From Subtercola sp. Z020 (GTDB lineage Bacteria > Actinomycetota > Actinomycetes > Actinomycetales > Microbacteriaceae): DNA of 44,288 nucleotides. This document shows, in pieces, positions 7,649 to 16,677 of the stretch. The notes under the pieces were generated by a model, which was given only the letters and a program-made list of their open reading frames with translations, ran no database searches and was not told the origin of the DNA. The stretch's first letter is position 1. Each line of letters starts with the position of its first letter. The stretch is from the NCBI RefSeq assembly GCF_002931235.1, contig NZ_PSTT01000103.1, positions 1 to 44,288 on the forward strand, in the 5' to 3' direction. Both the position numbers and the translations under genes were made by a program.

Positions 7649-7776
7649 CCCCGCCCCGCCTGACCCCGCGCGCCGATCGACACGCCAAAAGGTGCCGCTC
7701 CGGGCCCGGCCTACCGGCGACTTTCGGTGTTTCGACGACCAATGCGGACGCAGGGCGGGCGCGGGCCGGGCGCGGC

Positions 7777-7782
7777 TACGAT
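7777..7782 (+). promoter_or_regulatory. -10 box TACGAT, leaderless start for lipoate ligase
   Basis: TACGAT, then 6 nt, then the ATG at 7789. This fixes the start much further in than the long open frame (which is open from 7147) would allow. The rest of the 7649-7788 gap shows no gene. Confidence 0.6.
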
Positions 7783-7788
7783 GGGCAC

Positions 7789-8838
7789 ATGCACGGTGAA
7801 TACAAAGTTCCTGGCGGCAAGCTCGTCGTGGTCGACCTCGACGTTCGTGACGGAGTGTTCGCCGACTTCCGGCTGGCGGGCGACTTCTTTCTCGAACCCG
7901 ACAGTGCGCTCGGCGACATCAACCGGGCCGTGAACGGGCTCTCCGCCGACAGCGAGGCTTCCGCCATCGCCGCAGCGATCAAGGCGGCCCTGCCGAAGGA
8001 CGCCACGATGCTCGGGTTCAGCGCCGAGGGCGTCGCTGTCGCGATCCGGCGTTCACTCGCCAAGGCGACGAGCTGGCGCGATTACGACTGGCAGGTCATC
8101 CACTCGAAAGCGGTTCCTCCGCTGATGCAGATGGCCCTCGACGAGGTTCTGGCCGTCGAGGTCGGCGAGGGTCGGCGGCAGCCCACCCTCCGCATCTGGG
8201 AGTGGGACTCGCCCGCCGTCGTCATCGGCAGCTTCCAGTCGCTGAAGAACGAGGTCGACCCCGACAACGCGGCGAAGTTCGGCTTCGATGTCGTGCGACG
8301 GGTGAGCGGTGGCGGCGCCATGTTCATGGAGGCCGGCTCGGTCGTCACCTATTCGATCTACGCCCCGGCCGATCTCGTTCAGGGCCTCAGCTTCGCCGAC
8401 TCCTACGCCTTCCTCGACGAGTGGGTGCTGGTCGCTCTCAAGTCGCTCGGCATCGACGCCTCGTACGTGCCGCTGAACGACATCTCGAGCCCGAGCGGCA
8501 AGATCGGCGGGGCCGCCCAGAAGCGCCTCGGCAACGGCGCCGTGCTGCATCACGTCACGATGAGCTACGACATCGACGGCGAGAAGATGGTGCAGGTGCT
8601 GCGCATCGGCCGCGAGAAGATGAGCGACAAGGGCACCAAGTCGGCCGCCAAGCGGGTCGACCCGCTCCGCAGCCAGACCGGGCTCCCTCGGGCGGAGATC
8701 ATCGACCGGATGATCGCCACGTTCACCTCGCTCTACGGCGCGACCACCGGCGACATCACCGATGACGAATACGCGAAGGCCGAAGCACTCGTCGAGACGA
8801 AGTTCGGCACCCGCGAGTGGATCGAGCGCGTTCCCTGA
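7789..8838 (+). CDS. Lipoate-protein ligase A family protein
   Basis: 349 aa. Residues about 1-90 resemble the small accessory domain that is C-terminal in E. coli LplA; here it precedes the catalytic biotin/lipoate-ligase domain (about 100-345). The catalytic signature RRVSGGGA is at 170-177 and the substrate-binding lysine is K238 in SGKIGGAAQ. The enzyme activates lipoate or octanoate with ATP and attaches it to lipoyl domains of 2-oxoacid dehydrogenases and GcvH. The N-terminal order of the accessory domain is a known variant in actinobacteria and archaea. No lip or pdh genes are adjacent. Transcription appears leaderless. Confidence 0.88.
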   Translation: MHGEYKVPGGKLVVVDLDVRDGVFADFRLAGDFFLEPDSALGDINRAVNGLSADSEASAIAAAIKAALPKDATMLGFSAEGVAVAIRRSLAKATSWRDYDWQVIHSKAVPPLMQMALDEVLAVEVGEGRRQPTLRIWEWDSPAVVIGSFQSLKNEVDPDNAAKFGFDVVRRVSGGGAMFMEAGSVVTYSIYAPADLVQGLSFADSYAFLDEWVLVALKSLGIDASYVPLNDISSPSGKIGGAAQKRLGNGAVLHHVTMSYDIDGEKMVQVLRIGREKMSDKGTKSAAKRVDPLRSQTGLPRAEIIDRMIATFTSLYGATTGDITDDEYAKAEALVETKFGTREWIERVP

Positions 8839-8844
8839 GCAGCG

Positions 8845-8879
8845 GCGCCCCCCGGCGGCAGGCGCCCCCCCGGCGGCAG
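8845..8879. repeat. 17/18-bp tandem duplication between convergent genes
   Basis: GCGCCCCCCGGCGGCAG is present twice in tandem, differing only in C-tract length (six versus seven C). It occupies nearly all of the 44-bp gap between the lipoate ligase and the convergent VOC gene. The C-tracts make it prone to slippage or sequencing error. Confidence 0.8.
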
Positions 8880-8882
8880 GCG

Positions 8883-9308
8883 CTACGCAGCGGCGGGCGG
8901 CCCGTTCTCGGCGGCGACCGGATCCATCCACATGATCTGCCAGGCGTGGCCGTCGGGGTCTTCGATGTCGCGCGAGTACATGAAGCCGTAGTCTTCGGGA
9001 TCGCCGAGTTCTGCGCCGCCCGCGGCGACAGCCCTGGCGGCGAACGCGTCGACCTCCTCGCGTGAGTCGACGCCGAGGGAGTTCAGCACCTCGGCCGAAC
9101 GCCGCGGGTCGACGACCTCCCGGTCGGTGAACGTCGAGAAGTACGGCTTCACCAGCAGCATCAGGTAGATCGAGTCTGACAGTCGGATGTTGGCGGCCTT
9201 CTCGTCGGAGAAGTTCGGGTTCACGGTGTAGCCGAGCGCCGTGTAGAACGATGTCGCCCGTTCGAGGTCTTCGACGGGCAGGTTCACGAAGATGTTGTTG
9301 GTGGCCAT
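8883..9308 (-). CDS. VOC-family (glyoxalase/bleomycin-resistance-like) protein
   Basis: 141 aa. MATNNIFVNLPVEDLERATSFY begins the first beta-alpha-beta unit, and DPDGHAWQIMWMDP is the usual end of the second, so this is a single-chain VOC protein of the PhnB/lactoylglutathione-lyase-like type. These dimeric proteins bind metals or small molecules; the substrate cannot be read from sequence. The ATG at 9308 matches the family start; an in-frame ATG 45 nt upstream is possible but adds an unusual leader. It is convergent with the lipoate ligase gene and followed on the same strand, upstream, by a small acetyltransferase gene. Confidence 0.85.
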   Translation of the reverse strand: MATNNIFVNLPVEDLERATSFYTALGYTVNPNFSDEKAANIRLSDSIYLMLLVKPYFSTFTDREVVDPRRSAEVLNSLGVDSREEVDAFAARAVAAGGAELGDPEDYGFMYSRDIEDPDGHAWQIMWMDPVAAENGPPAAA

Positions 9309-9377
9309 GGCATGCTCACTTTCGAATCGAGATGGTGAGTGATAGTCAACCATCAGCCTCCGACATCCGTAAAGAGC

Positions 9378-9665
9378 TCAGCCACGCTCCACGAGCTCGT
9401 GGTACTCCGGATGCACGTCGATCCAGTCCGCGACGAAGGGGCACTGCGGAACGACTTTCAGCTTCGAGTTGATTCGCACATCATCCAGAGCCCCCTTCAC
9501 CAGGTTGCTGCCGAGCCCGTGCTTGCGACGGCTGGGGTCGACCTCGGTATGGGTGAAGACGATGGTCTGGCCGATGGTGCGGTAGTCGGCGAGCCCGGCT
9601 TCGCGGTCGTCGACGACGAGAACGTAACGGTGGTGATCGGCTTCGTGCCGGATGACAGTGCTCAT
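9378..9665 (-). CDS. Small GNAT-family N-acetyltransferase (YjdJ/NATD1 type)
   Basis: 95 aa. GLADYRTIGQTIVFTHTEVD, RRKHGLGSNLVKGALDDVR (acetyl-CoA loop R-x-x-G-L-G) and a C-terminal VPQCPFVADWIDVHPEY match the very short GNAT-like family exemplified by YjdJ/NATD1. The role is unknown; the family is widespread and usually cytoplasmic. A TAGTGT box lies 9 nt before the ATG (9675-9680, minus strand), giving a very short leader. It is divergent from the DNA methyltransferase, whose -10 box lies only about 45 bp away, so the two promoters share one short gap. Confidence 0.85.
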   Translation of the reverse strand: MSTVIRHEADHHRYVLVVDDREAGLADYRTIGQTIVFTHTEVDPSRRKHGLGSNLVKGALDDVRINSKLKVVPQCPFVADWIDVHPEYHELVERG

Positions 9666-9723
9666 TGCAGAGCGACACTACGCCGGGTGCCGGGGCCGTG
9701 CCAGTCGGCGCTCCGCAGCCTGC

Positions 9724-9729
9724 CAGAAT
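9724..9729 (+). promoter_or_regulatory. -10-like box CAGAAT, N6 before methyltransferase ATG
   Basis: CAGAAT ends 6 nt before the ATG at 9736, the same spacing as other leaderless genes in the window. The first base deviates from TANNNT. Confidence 0.45.
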
Positions 9730-9735
9730 GAGAGA

Positions 9736-10602
9736 ATGCCCAGCCAGCCGCCCCCCGACCTTCCGGCAGCGGGCTCGACGGGCCGCGTCATCCATGCCGA
9801 CAATCTCGACGTTCTGCCCACCCTGCCGAGCGGCTCGGCGACACTGATCTACCTCGATCCGCCGTTCAATACGGGGCGCGTGCAGCGTCGCCAGGGCACG
9901 ACCGCGGTGCGCTCAGAAGCGGGAACCGGCTCGATCACGGGGTTCAAGGGCAACTCGTACGCGCGGATCAAGGGCGACCTGCTGCGCTACGACGACGCCT
10001 TCGAGAACTACTGGGAGTTCCTCGAGCCGAGGCTCGTCGAGGCCTGGCGGCTGCTCGCCGACGACGGCACGCTCTACCTGCACCTCGACTACCGAGAGGC
10101 GCACTACGCGAAGGTGCTGCTCGATGCGCTCTTCGGCCGGGAGAGTTTTCTGAACGAGATCATCTGGGCCTACGACTACGGAGCGAAGTCGAAGACGCGC
10201 TGGCCGACCAAGCACGACACGATTCTGGTCTACGTGAAGAACCCGGATGCCTACTTCTTCGACTCTGAGACTGTCGATCGTGAGCCCTACATGGCTCCCG
10301 GGTTGGTGACTGCCGAGCGGGCGGCGCGGGGCAAGCTGCCGACGGATGTCTGGTGGCACACGATCGTGTCGCCGACCGGCCGCGAGAAGACGGGGTACCC
10401 GACCCAGAAGCCCGAGGGTGTTCTGCGGCGCATCGTGCAGGCCTCGTCGCGGGAGGGCGATCTGGTGCTGGACTTCTTCGCCGGCAGTGGCACGACGGGG
10501 GCGGTTGCGTCAGCGCTCGGGCGCCGGTTTCTGCTGATCGAGCAGAACCCCGAGGCGATAGCGGTCATCCGCCGGCGCCTCCCGGCCGCCTCCTTCGAGT
10601 AG
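9736..10602 (+). CDS. Orphan beta-class DNA N6-adenine/N4-cytosine methyltransferase
   Basis: 288 aa. Motif IV DPPF (residues 41-44, followed by NTG) precedes motif I FAGSGTTG (248-255), the beta-class order of amino-DNA methyltransferases. It transfers a methyl group from S-adenosylmethionine to an exocyclic amino group in DNA. The central part (about 60-230) would hold target recognition; the target site cannot be read. No restriction endonuclease or specificity subunit is adjacent, so it is an orphan that may act in gene regulation or replication timing. It lacks the C-terminal extension of CcrM. It is convergent with the drug pump, with a palindromic repeat between them. Confidence 0.88.
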   Translation: MPSQPPPDLPAAGSTGRVIHADNLDVLPTLPSGSATLIYLDPPFNTGRVQRRQGTTAVRSEAGTGSITGFKGNSYARIKGDLLRYDDAFENYWEFLEPRLVEAWRLLADDGTLYLHLDYREAHYAKVLLDALFGRESFLNEIIWAYDYGAKSKTRWPTKHDTILVYVKNPDAYFFDSETVDREPYMAPGLVTAERAARGKLPTDVWWHTIVSPTGREKTGYPTQKPEGVLRRIVQASSREGDLVLDFFAGSGTTGAVASALGRRFLLIEQNPEAIAVIRRRLPAASFE

Positions 10603-10629
10603 CGACCGCCTGGACGGGCGCTCCGACCG

Positions 10630-10699
10630 CCGAGACTGACGCCTGCGGGCGAGACCGACGGTTCTGTGTGTCGGTCTCGCCCGCAGCGGTCCGTCTCGG
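10630..10699. repeat. REP-like palindromic element, copy C
   Basis: CCGAGACTGACGCCTGCGGG on the left mirrors CCCGCAGCGGTCCGTCTCGG on the right, with an inner GCGAGACCGAC / GTCGGTCTCGC stem. Its design is the same as copy B although the stem bases vary. It lies between the convergent methyltransferase and drug-pump genes and could act as a bidirectional terminator. Confidence 0.85.
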
Positions 10700-10713
10700 C
10701 TCAGGCGCGCGAG

Positions 10714-12795
<2,082 letters not shown>

Positions 12796-12827
12796 TTATT
12801 CATAGGAATACGTGTTGTTCTTAAAGG

Positions 12828-13706
12828 GTGACAATTACTACGCGACGCTCGTTCATTGCACTGGCCGCCGGGGCCGGCTTCCTGGCCCTCACAGGATGCA
12901 CTGCCGTGAACGCGTTCGGTGAATCGGCCTCGATGCCCGTCACCTCTGCTGCTCCCGCTCCGTCGGTCACGGCTGCGAGTGTCACGACCGGGTCTCTGGC
13001 CGGCGGTACTGCCGTGAGCCTCGCCGGGCAGGGGCTCGGCAGCGTGGTCAGCGTGTCGGTCGGCGGCGTGCCCGCGACATCCGTTGCCATCGACGGCGAG
13101 GGCACCGTGACGTTCGTGACCCCGCCCGCCGCCGACTACCAGCCGGCCGCCGCTGCGCTCAGCCTCGCGAACGCAGACGGAACGGTGGTCGACACCGGCC
13201 AGACGTTCACCTACACCGCGGTCACGCCTGTCGATCAGCAGATGCAGTACGCGTTCGCGCACTGGAAGGACTACAACCTCGCCGACTGGAGCGTCTTCAG
13301 CGACAACGACTGCGGCAACTTCGTGAACCAGACCCTCGTCGCCCGCGGCTGGGAGCAGAACGACGACTGGTACAGCAACTACGGCTCGGGCGGCGACTAC
13401 AGCTACAGCTGGATCCGCGGCAACGAGATGGACGACTACCTCGACTCACGGCCCGAGACGACGCGCCTCGAGCTCTCTGACCGGGCGTCGCTCAAGATCG
13501 GCGACGTGGTGATGTTCGACTGGGATCCGCAGAACGACAACGGGGTGGACCACACGATGCTGGTGTCGCGGGTCGACAGGAACGCCGACGGAAGTGTCTC
13601 GGTGAAGATGGTCGGCCACACGGTCGACGCGCAGTACCGCGACCTCGACACGGCGATCACGGTCGAGAACCCGGGCGGAACGGCGCACTTCTACAGCATC
13701 GCGTAA
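12828..13706 (+). CDS. Tat-type lipoprotein with IPT/TIG and amidase (Amidase_6) domains
   Basis: 292 aa. Twin arginines (TTRRSF, residues 5-10), a hydrophobic stretch and the lipobox LTGC (Cys24) indicate Tat export and lipidation on the outer membrane face. Residues about 45-130 look like an IPT/TIG beta-sandwich (SLAGGTAVSLAGQGLG). The C-terminal half contains DCGNFVNQTLVARGW (Cys162) and DHTMLV (His242), the Cys/His pair of the putative amidase domain (Amidase_6) found in cell-wall-associated proteins. It probably cleaves an amide in peptidoglycan or a surface peptide. The GTG is the only plausible start because a stop lies two codons upstream; AAAGG directly abuts it, so the initiation signal is poor. 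Confidence 0.82.
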   Translation: MTITTRRSFIALAAGAGFLALTGCTAVNAFGESASMPVTSAAPAPSVTAASVTTGSLAGGTAVSLAGQGLGSVVSVSVGGVPATSVAIDGEGTVTFVTPPAADYQPAAAALSLANADGTVVDTGQTFTYTAVTPVDQQMQYAFAHWKDYNLADWSVFSDNDCGNFVNQTLVARGWEQNDDWYSNYGSGGDYSYSWIRGNEMDDYLDSRPETTRLELSDRASLKIGDVVMFDWDPQNDNGVDHTMLVSRVDRNADGSVSVKMVGHTVDAQYRDLDTAITVENPGGTAHFYSIA

Positions 13707-13717
13707 TCTGCTGCCCC

Positions 13718-13723
13718 TACACT
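13718..13723 (+). promoter_or_regulatory. -10 box TACACT, leaderless start for VanY-like gene
   Basis: TACACT, 6 nt, GTG at 13730. The box lies only 12 nt behind the preceding stop codon, so the carboxypeptidase has its own promoter despite the tight spacing. Confidence 0.6.
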
Positions 13724-13729
13724 GGGCGG

Positions 13730-14746
13730 GTGCCGAACGACCTGCCTCCTGCCCGCCCCCGAAGCCCTGAGCAGGTCTCCGGTTCTGGTCGTGCTGCGCA
13801 GCGGGTTCTGGATGCCCGTCAGGGCCGCTTCCGTCGCCGCCGCGTTCTGGCGGCTGCGCTGATCGTCGTCGTGGTGGCGGTCTTCGTCGCCGGCACGGTC
13901 GTCGCGCTGAGCGTCGCGGCCCACCAGTTCGGCCCCGGAGCGGCCGCCGCGGGGCTGCAGACTGCGCCGGCGTCGCTCGGGGCCGGTGCCTTGCCGACGG
14001 CTTCGGCCACCTCCGCTGCGCCCACTGCGCCCGCGGCCGCGCCCGTTTCGCCGACCGCCGCGCCCGTTTCGCCCGCGCCCTCTGCGCCGCCCGTACCGCC
14101 CGGCCCGCCCGCGCCTCCCGCGTTCGACAAGGCGGCGAACTCGGTCGACGACCCGAACAGCATCTGGGTCGTCGTGAACAAGCTGCGCCCGATCGCGAAC
14201 GGCGCGGATTTCGTTCCGCCCGGCAACGCCGCTATTCCCGGTGACCTGCACAATCCGTGGGGGCAGTCCCTCCGGCCCGAGACGATTGCGGCCCTCGAGG
14301 CGATGGCGGCGGCCGACCACGCGGAGGTCGGAACCTCACTCGTCGCTGAGAGCGGCTACCGCTCGTTCGCGTCGCAGACCCGGGCGTACGGAAACTACGT
14401 AAGCAGCCTCGGGCAGGCTGGGGCTGACGCGACCAGTGCCCGCCCGGGGTTCAGCGAGCACCAGACGGGGCTCGCCGTCGACATCCTCGACTCGGGAACC
14501 AGCTGCGACCTCGACAGCCCCTGCTTCGGAAGCTCGCCGTCGGGAGTGTGGCTGGCGGCGAACGCCTACCGCTTCGGCTTCATCCTGCGGTACCCCGCCG
14601 ACAAGACCGCGGTGACCGGCTATGAGTACGAGCCCTGGCACTTCCGGTACGTCGGCACCGACCTCGCCACCGAGATGCACGCGACCGGCGTCACGACGCT
14701 GGAGGAGTTCTTCGGCCTCCCCGCCGCCCCCGACTACGCGCCCTGA
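13730..14746 (+). CDS. Membrane-anchored M15 D-alanyl-D-alanine carboxypeptidase (VanY-like)
   Basis: 338 aa. A cytoplasmic basic N-terminus (about 45 residues) is followed by one membrane helix (LAAALIVVVVAVFVAGTVVA), a Pro/Ala-rich linker with repeated AAPVSP units (about residues 100-130), then the peptidase. Zinc and catalytic motifs are SGYRSFASQ, GFSEHQTGLAVDI (His and Asp ligands) and YEPWHFRYVG. It should trim the terminal D-Ala of peptidoglycan stem peptides outside the cell. It sits directly behind the amidase-domain lipoprotein, so this short stretch holds two likely wall hydrolases. The linker length, made of near-repeats, may vary between strains. Confidence 0.88.
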   Translation: MPNDLPPARPRSPEQVSGSGRAAQRVLDARQGRFRRRRVLAAALIVVVVAVFVAGTVVALSVAAHQFGPGAAAAGLQTAPASLGAGALPTASATSAAPTAPAAAPVSPTAAPVSPAPSAPPVPPGPPAPPAFDKAANSVDDPNSIWVVVNKLRPIANGADFVPPGNAAIPGDLHNPWGQSLRPETIAALEAMAAADHAEVGTSLVAESGYRSFASQTRAYGNYVSSLGQAGADATSARPGFSEHQTGLAVDILDSGTSCDLDSPCFGSSPSGVWLAANAYRFGFILRYPADKTAVTGYEYEPWHFRYVGTDLATEMHATGVTTLEEFFGLPAAPDYAP

Positions 14747-14780
14747 CCCCTCGCCCGAGCGGCGCTCTGAGGCCGTTCGG

Positions 14781-14924
14781 GCCCGGCGGGCATTCCGGCC
14801 GTGCCCACCCAGCCCGGCGGGCATATGCCTCGCCAGGTGTCCCCGCCGAGCGCGGGACTCGGCTCTGGCGCCGCGTGCGCCGCGTGCGCCGCGTGCGCCT
14901 CGCCAGGTGTCCCCGCCGAGCGCG
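14781..14924. repeat. Intergenic direct repeats between convergent genes
   Basis: The 187-bp gap 14747-14933 holds no gene. GCCCGGCGGGCAT occurs at 14781-14793 and 14812-14824. A perfect 28-bp direct repeat containing CCAGGTGTCCCCGCCGAG occupies 14827-14854 and 14897-14924. Between its copies GCCGCGTGC is repeated three times. The gap separates the convergent VanY-like and pgm genes. Confidence 0.85.
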
Positions 14925-14933
14925 CGGCACGAC

Positions 14934-16559
14934 CTAGGCGCCGAGTGCGCCGTCGACGATGACCTTCGCCTCTGCCTGCACCTCCTTGAGGTGGTCGGCC
15001 CCGAGGAACGACTCCGCATAGATCTTGTACACGTCTTCGGTGCCCGAGGGGCGCGCGGCGAACCAGGCGTGCTCGGTGACGACCTTGACGCCGCCGACGG
15101 GAGCGTCGTTGCCGGGTGCCCTGCTCAGCTTGGCGACGATCTCGTCGCCGGCGAGCGTCGAGGCGGGGATATCGTCTCCGTCGAGCTTCGCGAGCTGCGC
15201 CTTCTGCGCCTTCGACGCTGCAGCATCGATGCGCTCGTAGACGGGGTCACCGAACTCGGCGACCAGGTCGGCGTAGTGCTGCGACGGCGTCTTGCCGGTC
15301 ACCGCGAGGATCTCGGAGGCCAGCAGCGCGAGGATGATGCCGTCTTTGTCCGTCGTCCACACCGTGCCGTCGAAGCGGAGGAAGGAGGCTCCCGCAGACT
15401 CCTCGCCGCCGAAGGCCACACTTCCGTCGATCAGCCCGGGAACGAACCACTTGAACCCGACCGGCACCTCCCAGAGCCGTCGGCCGAGCGATTCGGCGAC
15501 CCGGTCGATCATGCTCGATGAGACGAGGGTCTTGCCGATCGCGGCATCCGGGCGCCACGAGGTGCGATTGCCGTAGAGGTACTGGATCGCAACCGCGAGG
15601 TAGTGGTTCGGGTTCATGATGCCGGCGTCGGGGGTGACGACGCCGTGCCGGTCGGCATCCGCATCGTTGCCGGTGGAGATGTCGTAGTCGTGACGGCGCT
15701 CGACCAGCGAGGCCATGGCATAGGGCGAGGAGCAGTCCATGCGGATCTTGCCGTCCCAGTCGAGCGTCATGAACGCCCACTGCGGGTCGACGGTCGTATT
15801 GACGACCTCGAGGTTCAGCCCGAAGCGTTCGCCGATCAGCGCCCAGTAGTCGACGCTCGCCCCGCCGAGCGGGTCGGCGCCGATGTGGATGCCCGACTTG
15901 GCGATCTTGTCGAGATCGATGACGCTCGGCAGATCGGCAACGTAGTGCTCGCGGAAGTCGTACGTGTCGCTCGGCGTCGCCTCGCCCCGCAGCACCTCCG
16001 TGAGGCCGCCCTCGATGAGCTCGTTCGCACGGGCGGCGATCCAGCCGGTCGCGTCGGAGTCGGCCGGACCGCCGTGCGGGGGGTTGTACTTGAAGCCACC
16101 GTCTCGCGGCGGGTTGTGGCTCGGCGTGATGACGATGCCGTCGGCCTGGTCGGAGTGCCCCGACGCCGGATTGTTGTAGCGGAGGATCGCGTGCGACACG
16201 GCGGGCGTGGGCGTGTAGCTGTCGCGGGAGTCGGTCCACACCGTGACGTGGTTCGCGTTCAGCACCTCGAGCGCGGTGTTCTCGGCGGGCTTCGACAGCC
16301 CGTGGGTGTCGCGCCCGATGAACAGCGGGCCGGTGATGCCCTGCAGCGCCCGGTACTCCACGATCGCCTGCGTGATGGCGAGGATGTGGTTCTCGTTGAA
16401 GGCGGTGTCGAGCGACGACCCGCGGTGCCCGCTCGTGCCGAAGATGACCTTCTGCTCCGGGTTGCTGACATCGGGCTTCAGGTCGTAGTACGACGACACC
16501 AGGGCATCGATGTCGACAAGGTCTTCGGGGAGGGCCTGCAGCCCGGCGCGCTCGTTCAT
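14934..16559 (-). CDS. pgm: Phosphoglucomutase (alpha-D-glucose phosphate-specific)
   Basis: 541 aa, full length for the bacterial Pgm family. FGTSGHRGSS (residues 40-49), the phosphoserine loop TPSHNPP (Ser147 carries the phosphate), the magnesium loop GNDADADRHG and the sugar-specificity loop FGGEESAGAS are all intact. It interconverts glucose 1-phosphate and glucose 6-phosphate, linking glycolysis to glycogen, trehalose and cell-wall sugar nucleotides. The ATG has a GAAGG ribosome site. It is monocistronic; a strong terminator for the upstream surface-protein gene ends 60 bp before its start, so it must have its own promoter in the 16560-16618 gap. Confidence 0.95.
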   Translation of the reverse strand: MNERAGLQALPEDLVDIDALVSSYYDLKPDVSNPEQKVIFGTSGHRGSSLDTAFNENHILAITQAIVEYRALQGITGPLFIGRDTHGLSKPAENTALEVLNANHVTVWTDSRDSYTPTPAVSHAILRYNNPASGHSDQADGIVITPSHNPPRDGGFKYNPPHGGPADSDATGWIAARANELIEGGLTEVLRGEATPSDTYDFREHYVADLPSVIDLDKIAKSGIHIGADPLGGASVDYWALIGERFGLNLEVVNTTVDPQWAFMTLDWDGKIRMDCSSPYAMASLVERRHDYDISTGNDADADRHGVVTPDAGIMNPNHYLAVAIQYLYGNRTSWRPDAAIGKTLVSSSMIDRVAESLGRRLWEVPVGFKWFVPGLIDGSVAFGGEESAGASFLRFDGTVWTTDKDGIILALLASEILAVTGKTPSQHYADLVAEFGDPVYERIDAAASKAQKAQLAKLDGDDIPASTLAGDEIVAKLSRAPGNDAPVGGVKVVTEHAWFAARPSGTEDVYKIYAESFLGADHLKEVQAEAKVIVDGALGA

Positions 16560-16618
16560 GCCTTCATCTTGGCATCCGTGACCATCGCCCGGGGAGCTCT
16601 TGCGTCATCTGTGCAAAA

Positions 16619-16654
16619 GTGGTCCCCTCCCCCCACTGGGGAGGAGAAGACCAC
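16619..16654 (-). terminator. Rho-independent terminator behind the large Ig-like protein gene
   Basis: Outer arms GTGGTC / GACCAC and inner arms CCTCCCC / GGGGAGG form a strong hairpin. On the minus strand it is followed by ACTTTTGC, a short U tract. It sits 24 bp behind the stop at 16678. Confidence 0.75.
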
Positions 16655-16677
16655 CTTGCTCAGCAGTTCTGCCGGGG

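Noticed and set aside
9736..10602. Restriction-modification system
   Set aside because: Only a methyltransferase is present; neighbours are a GNAT protein and a drug pump.
14827..14924. CRISPR-like or IS-end repeats
   Set aside because: Only two direct copies, no inverted ends, no transposase.
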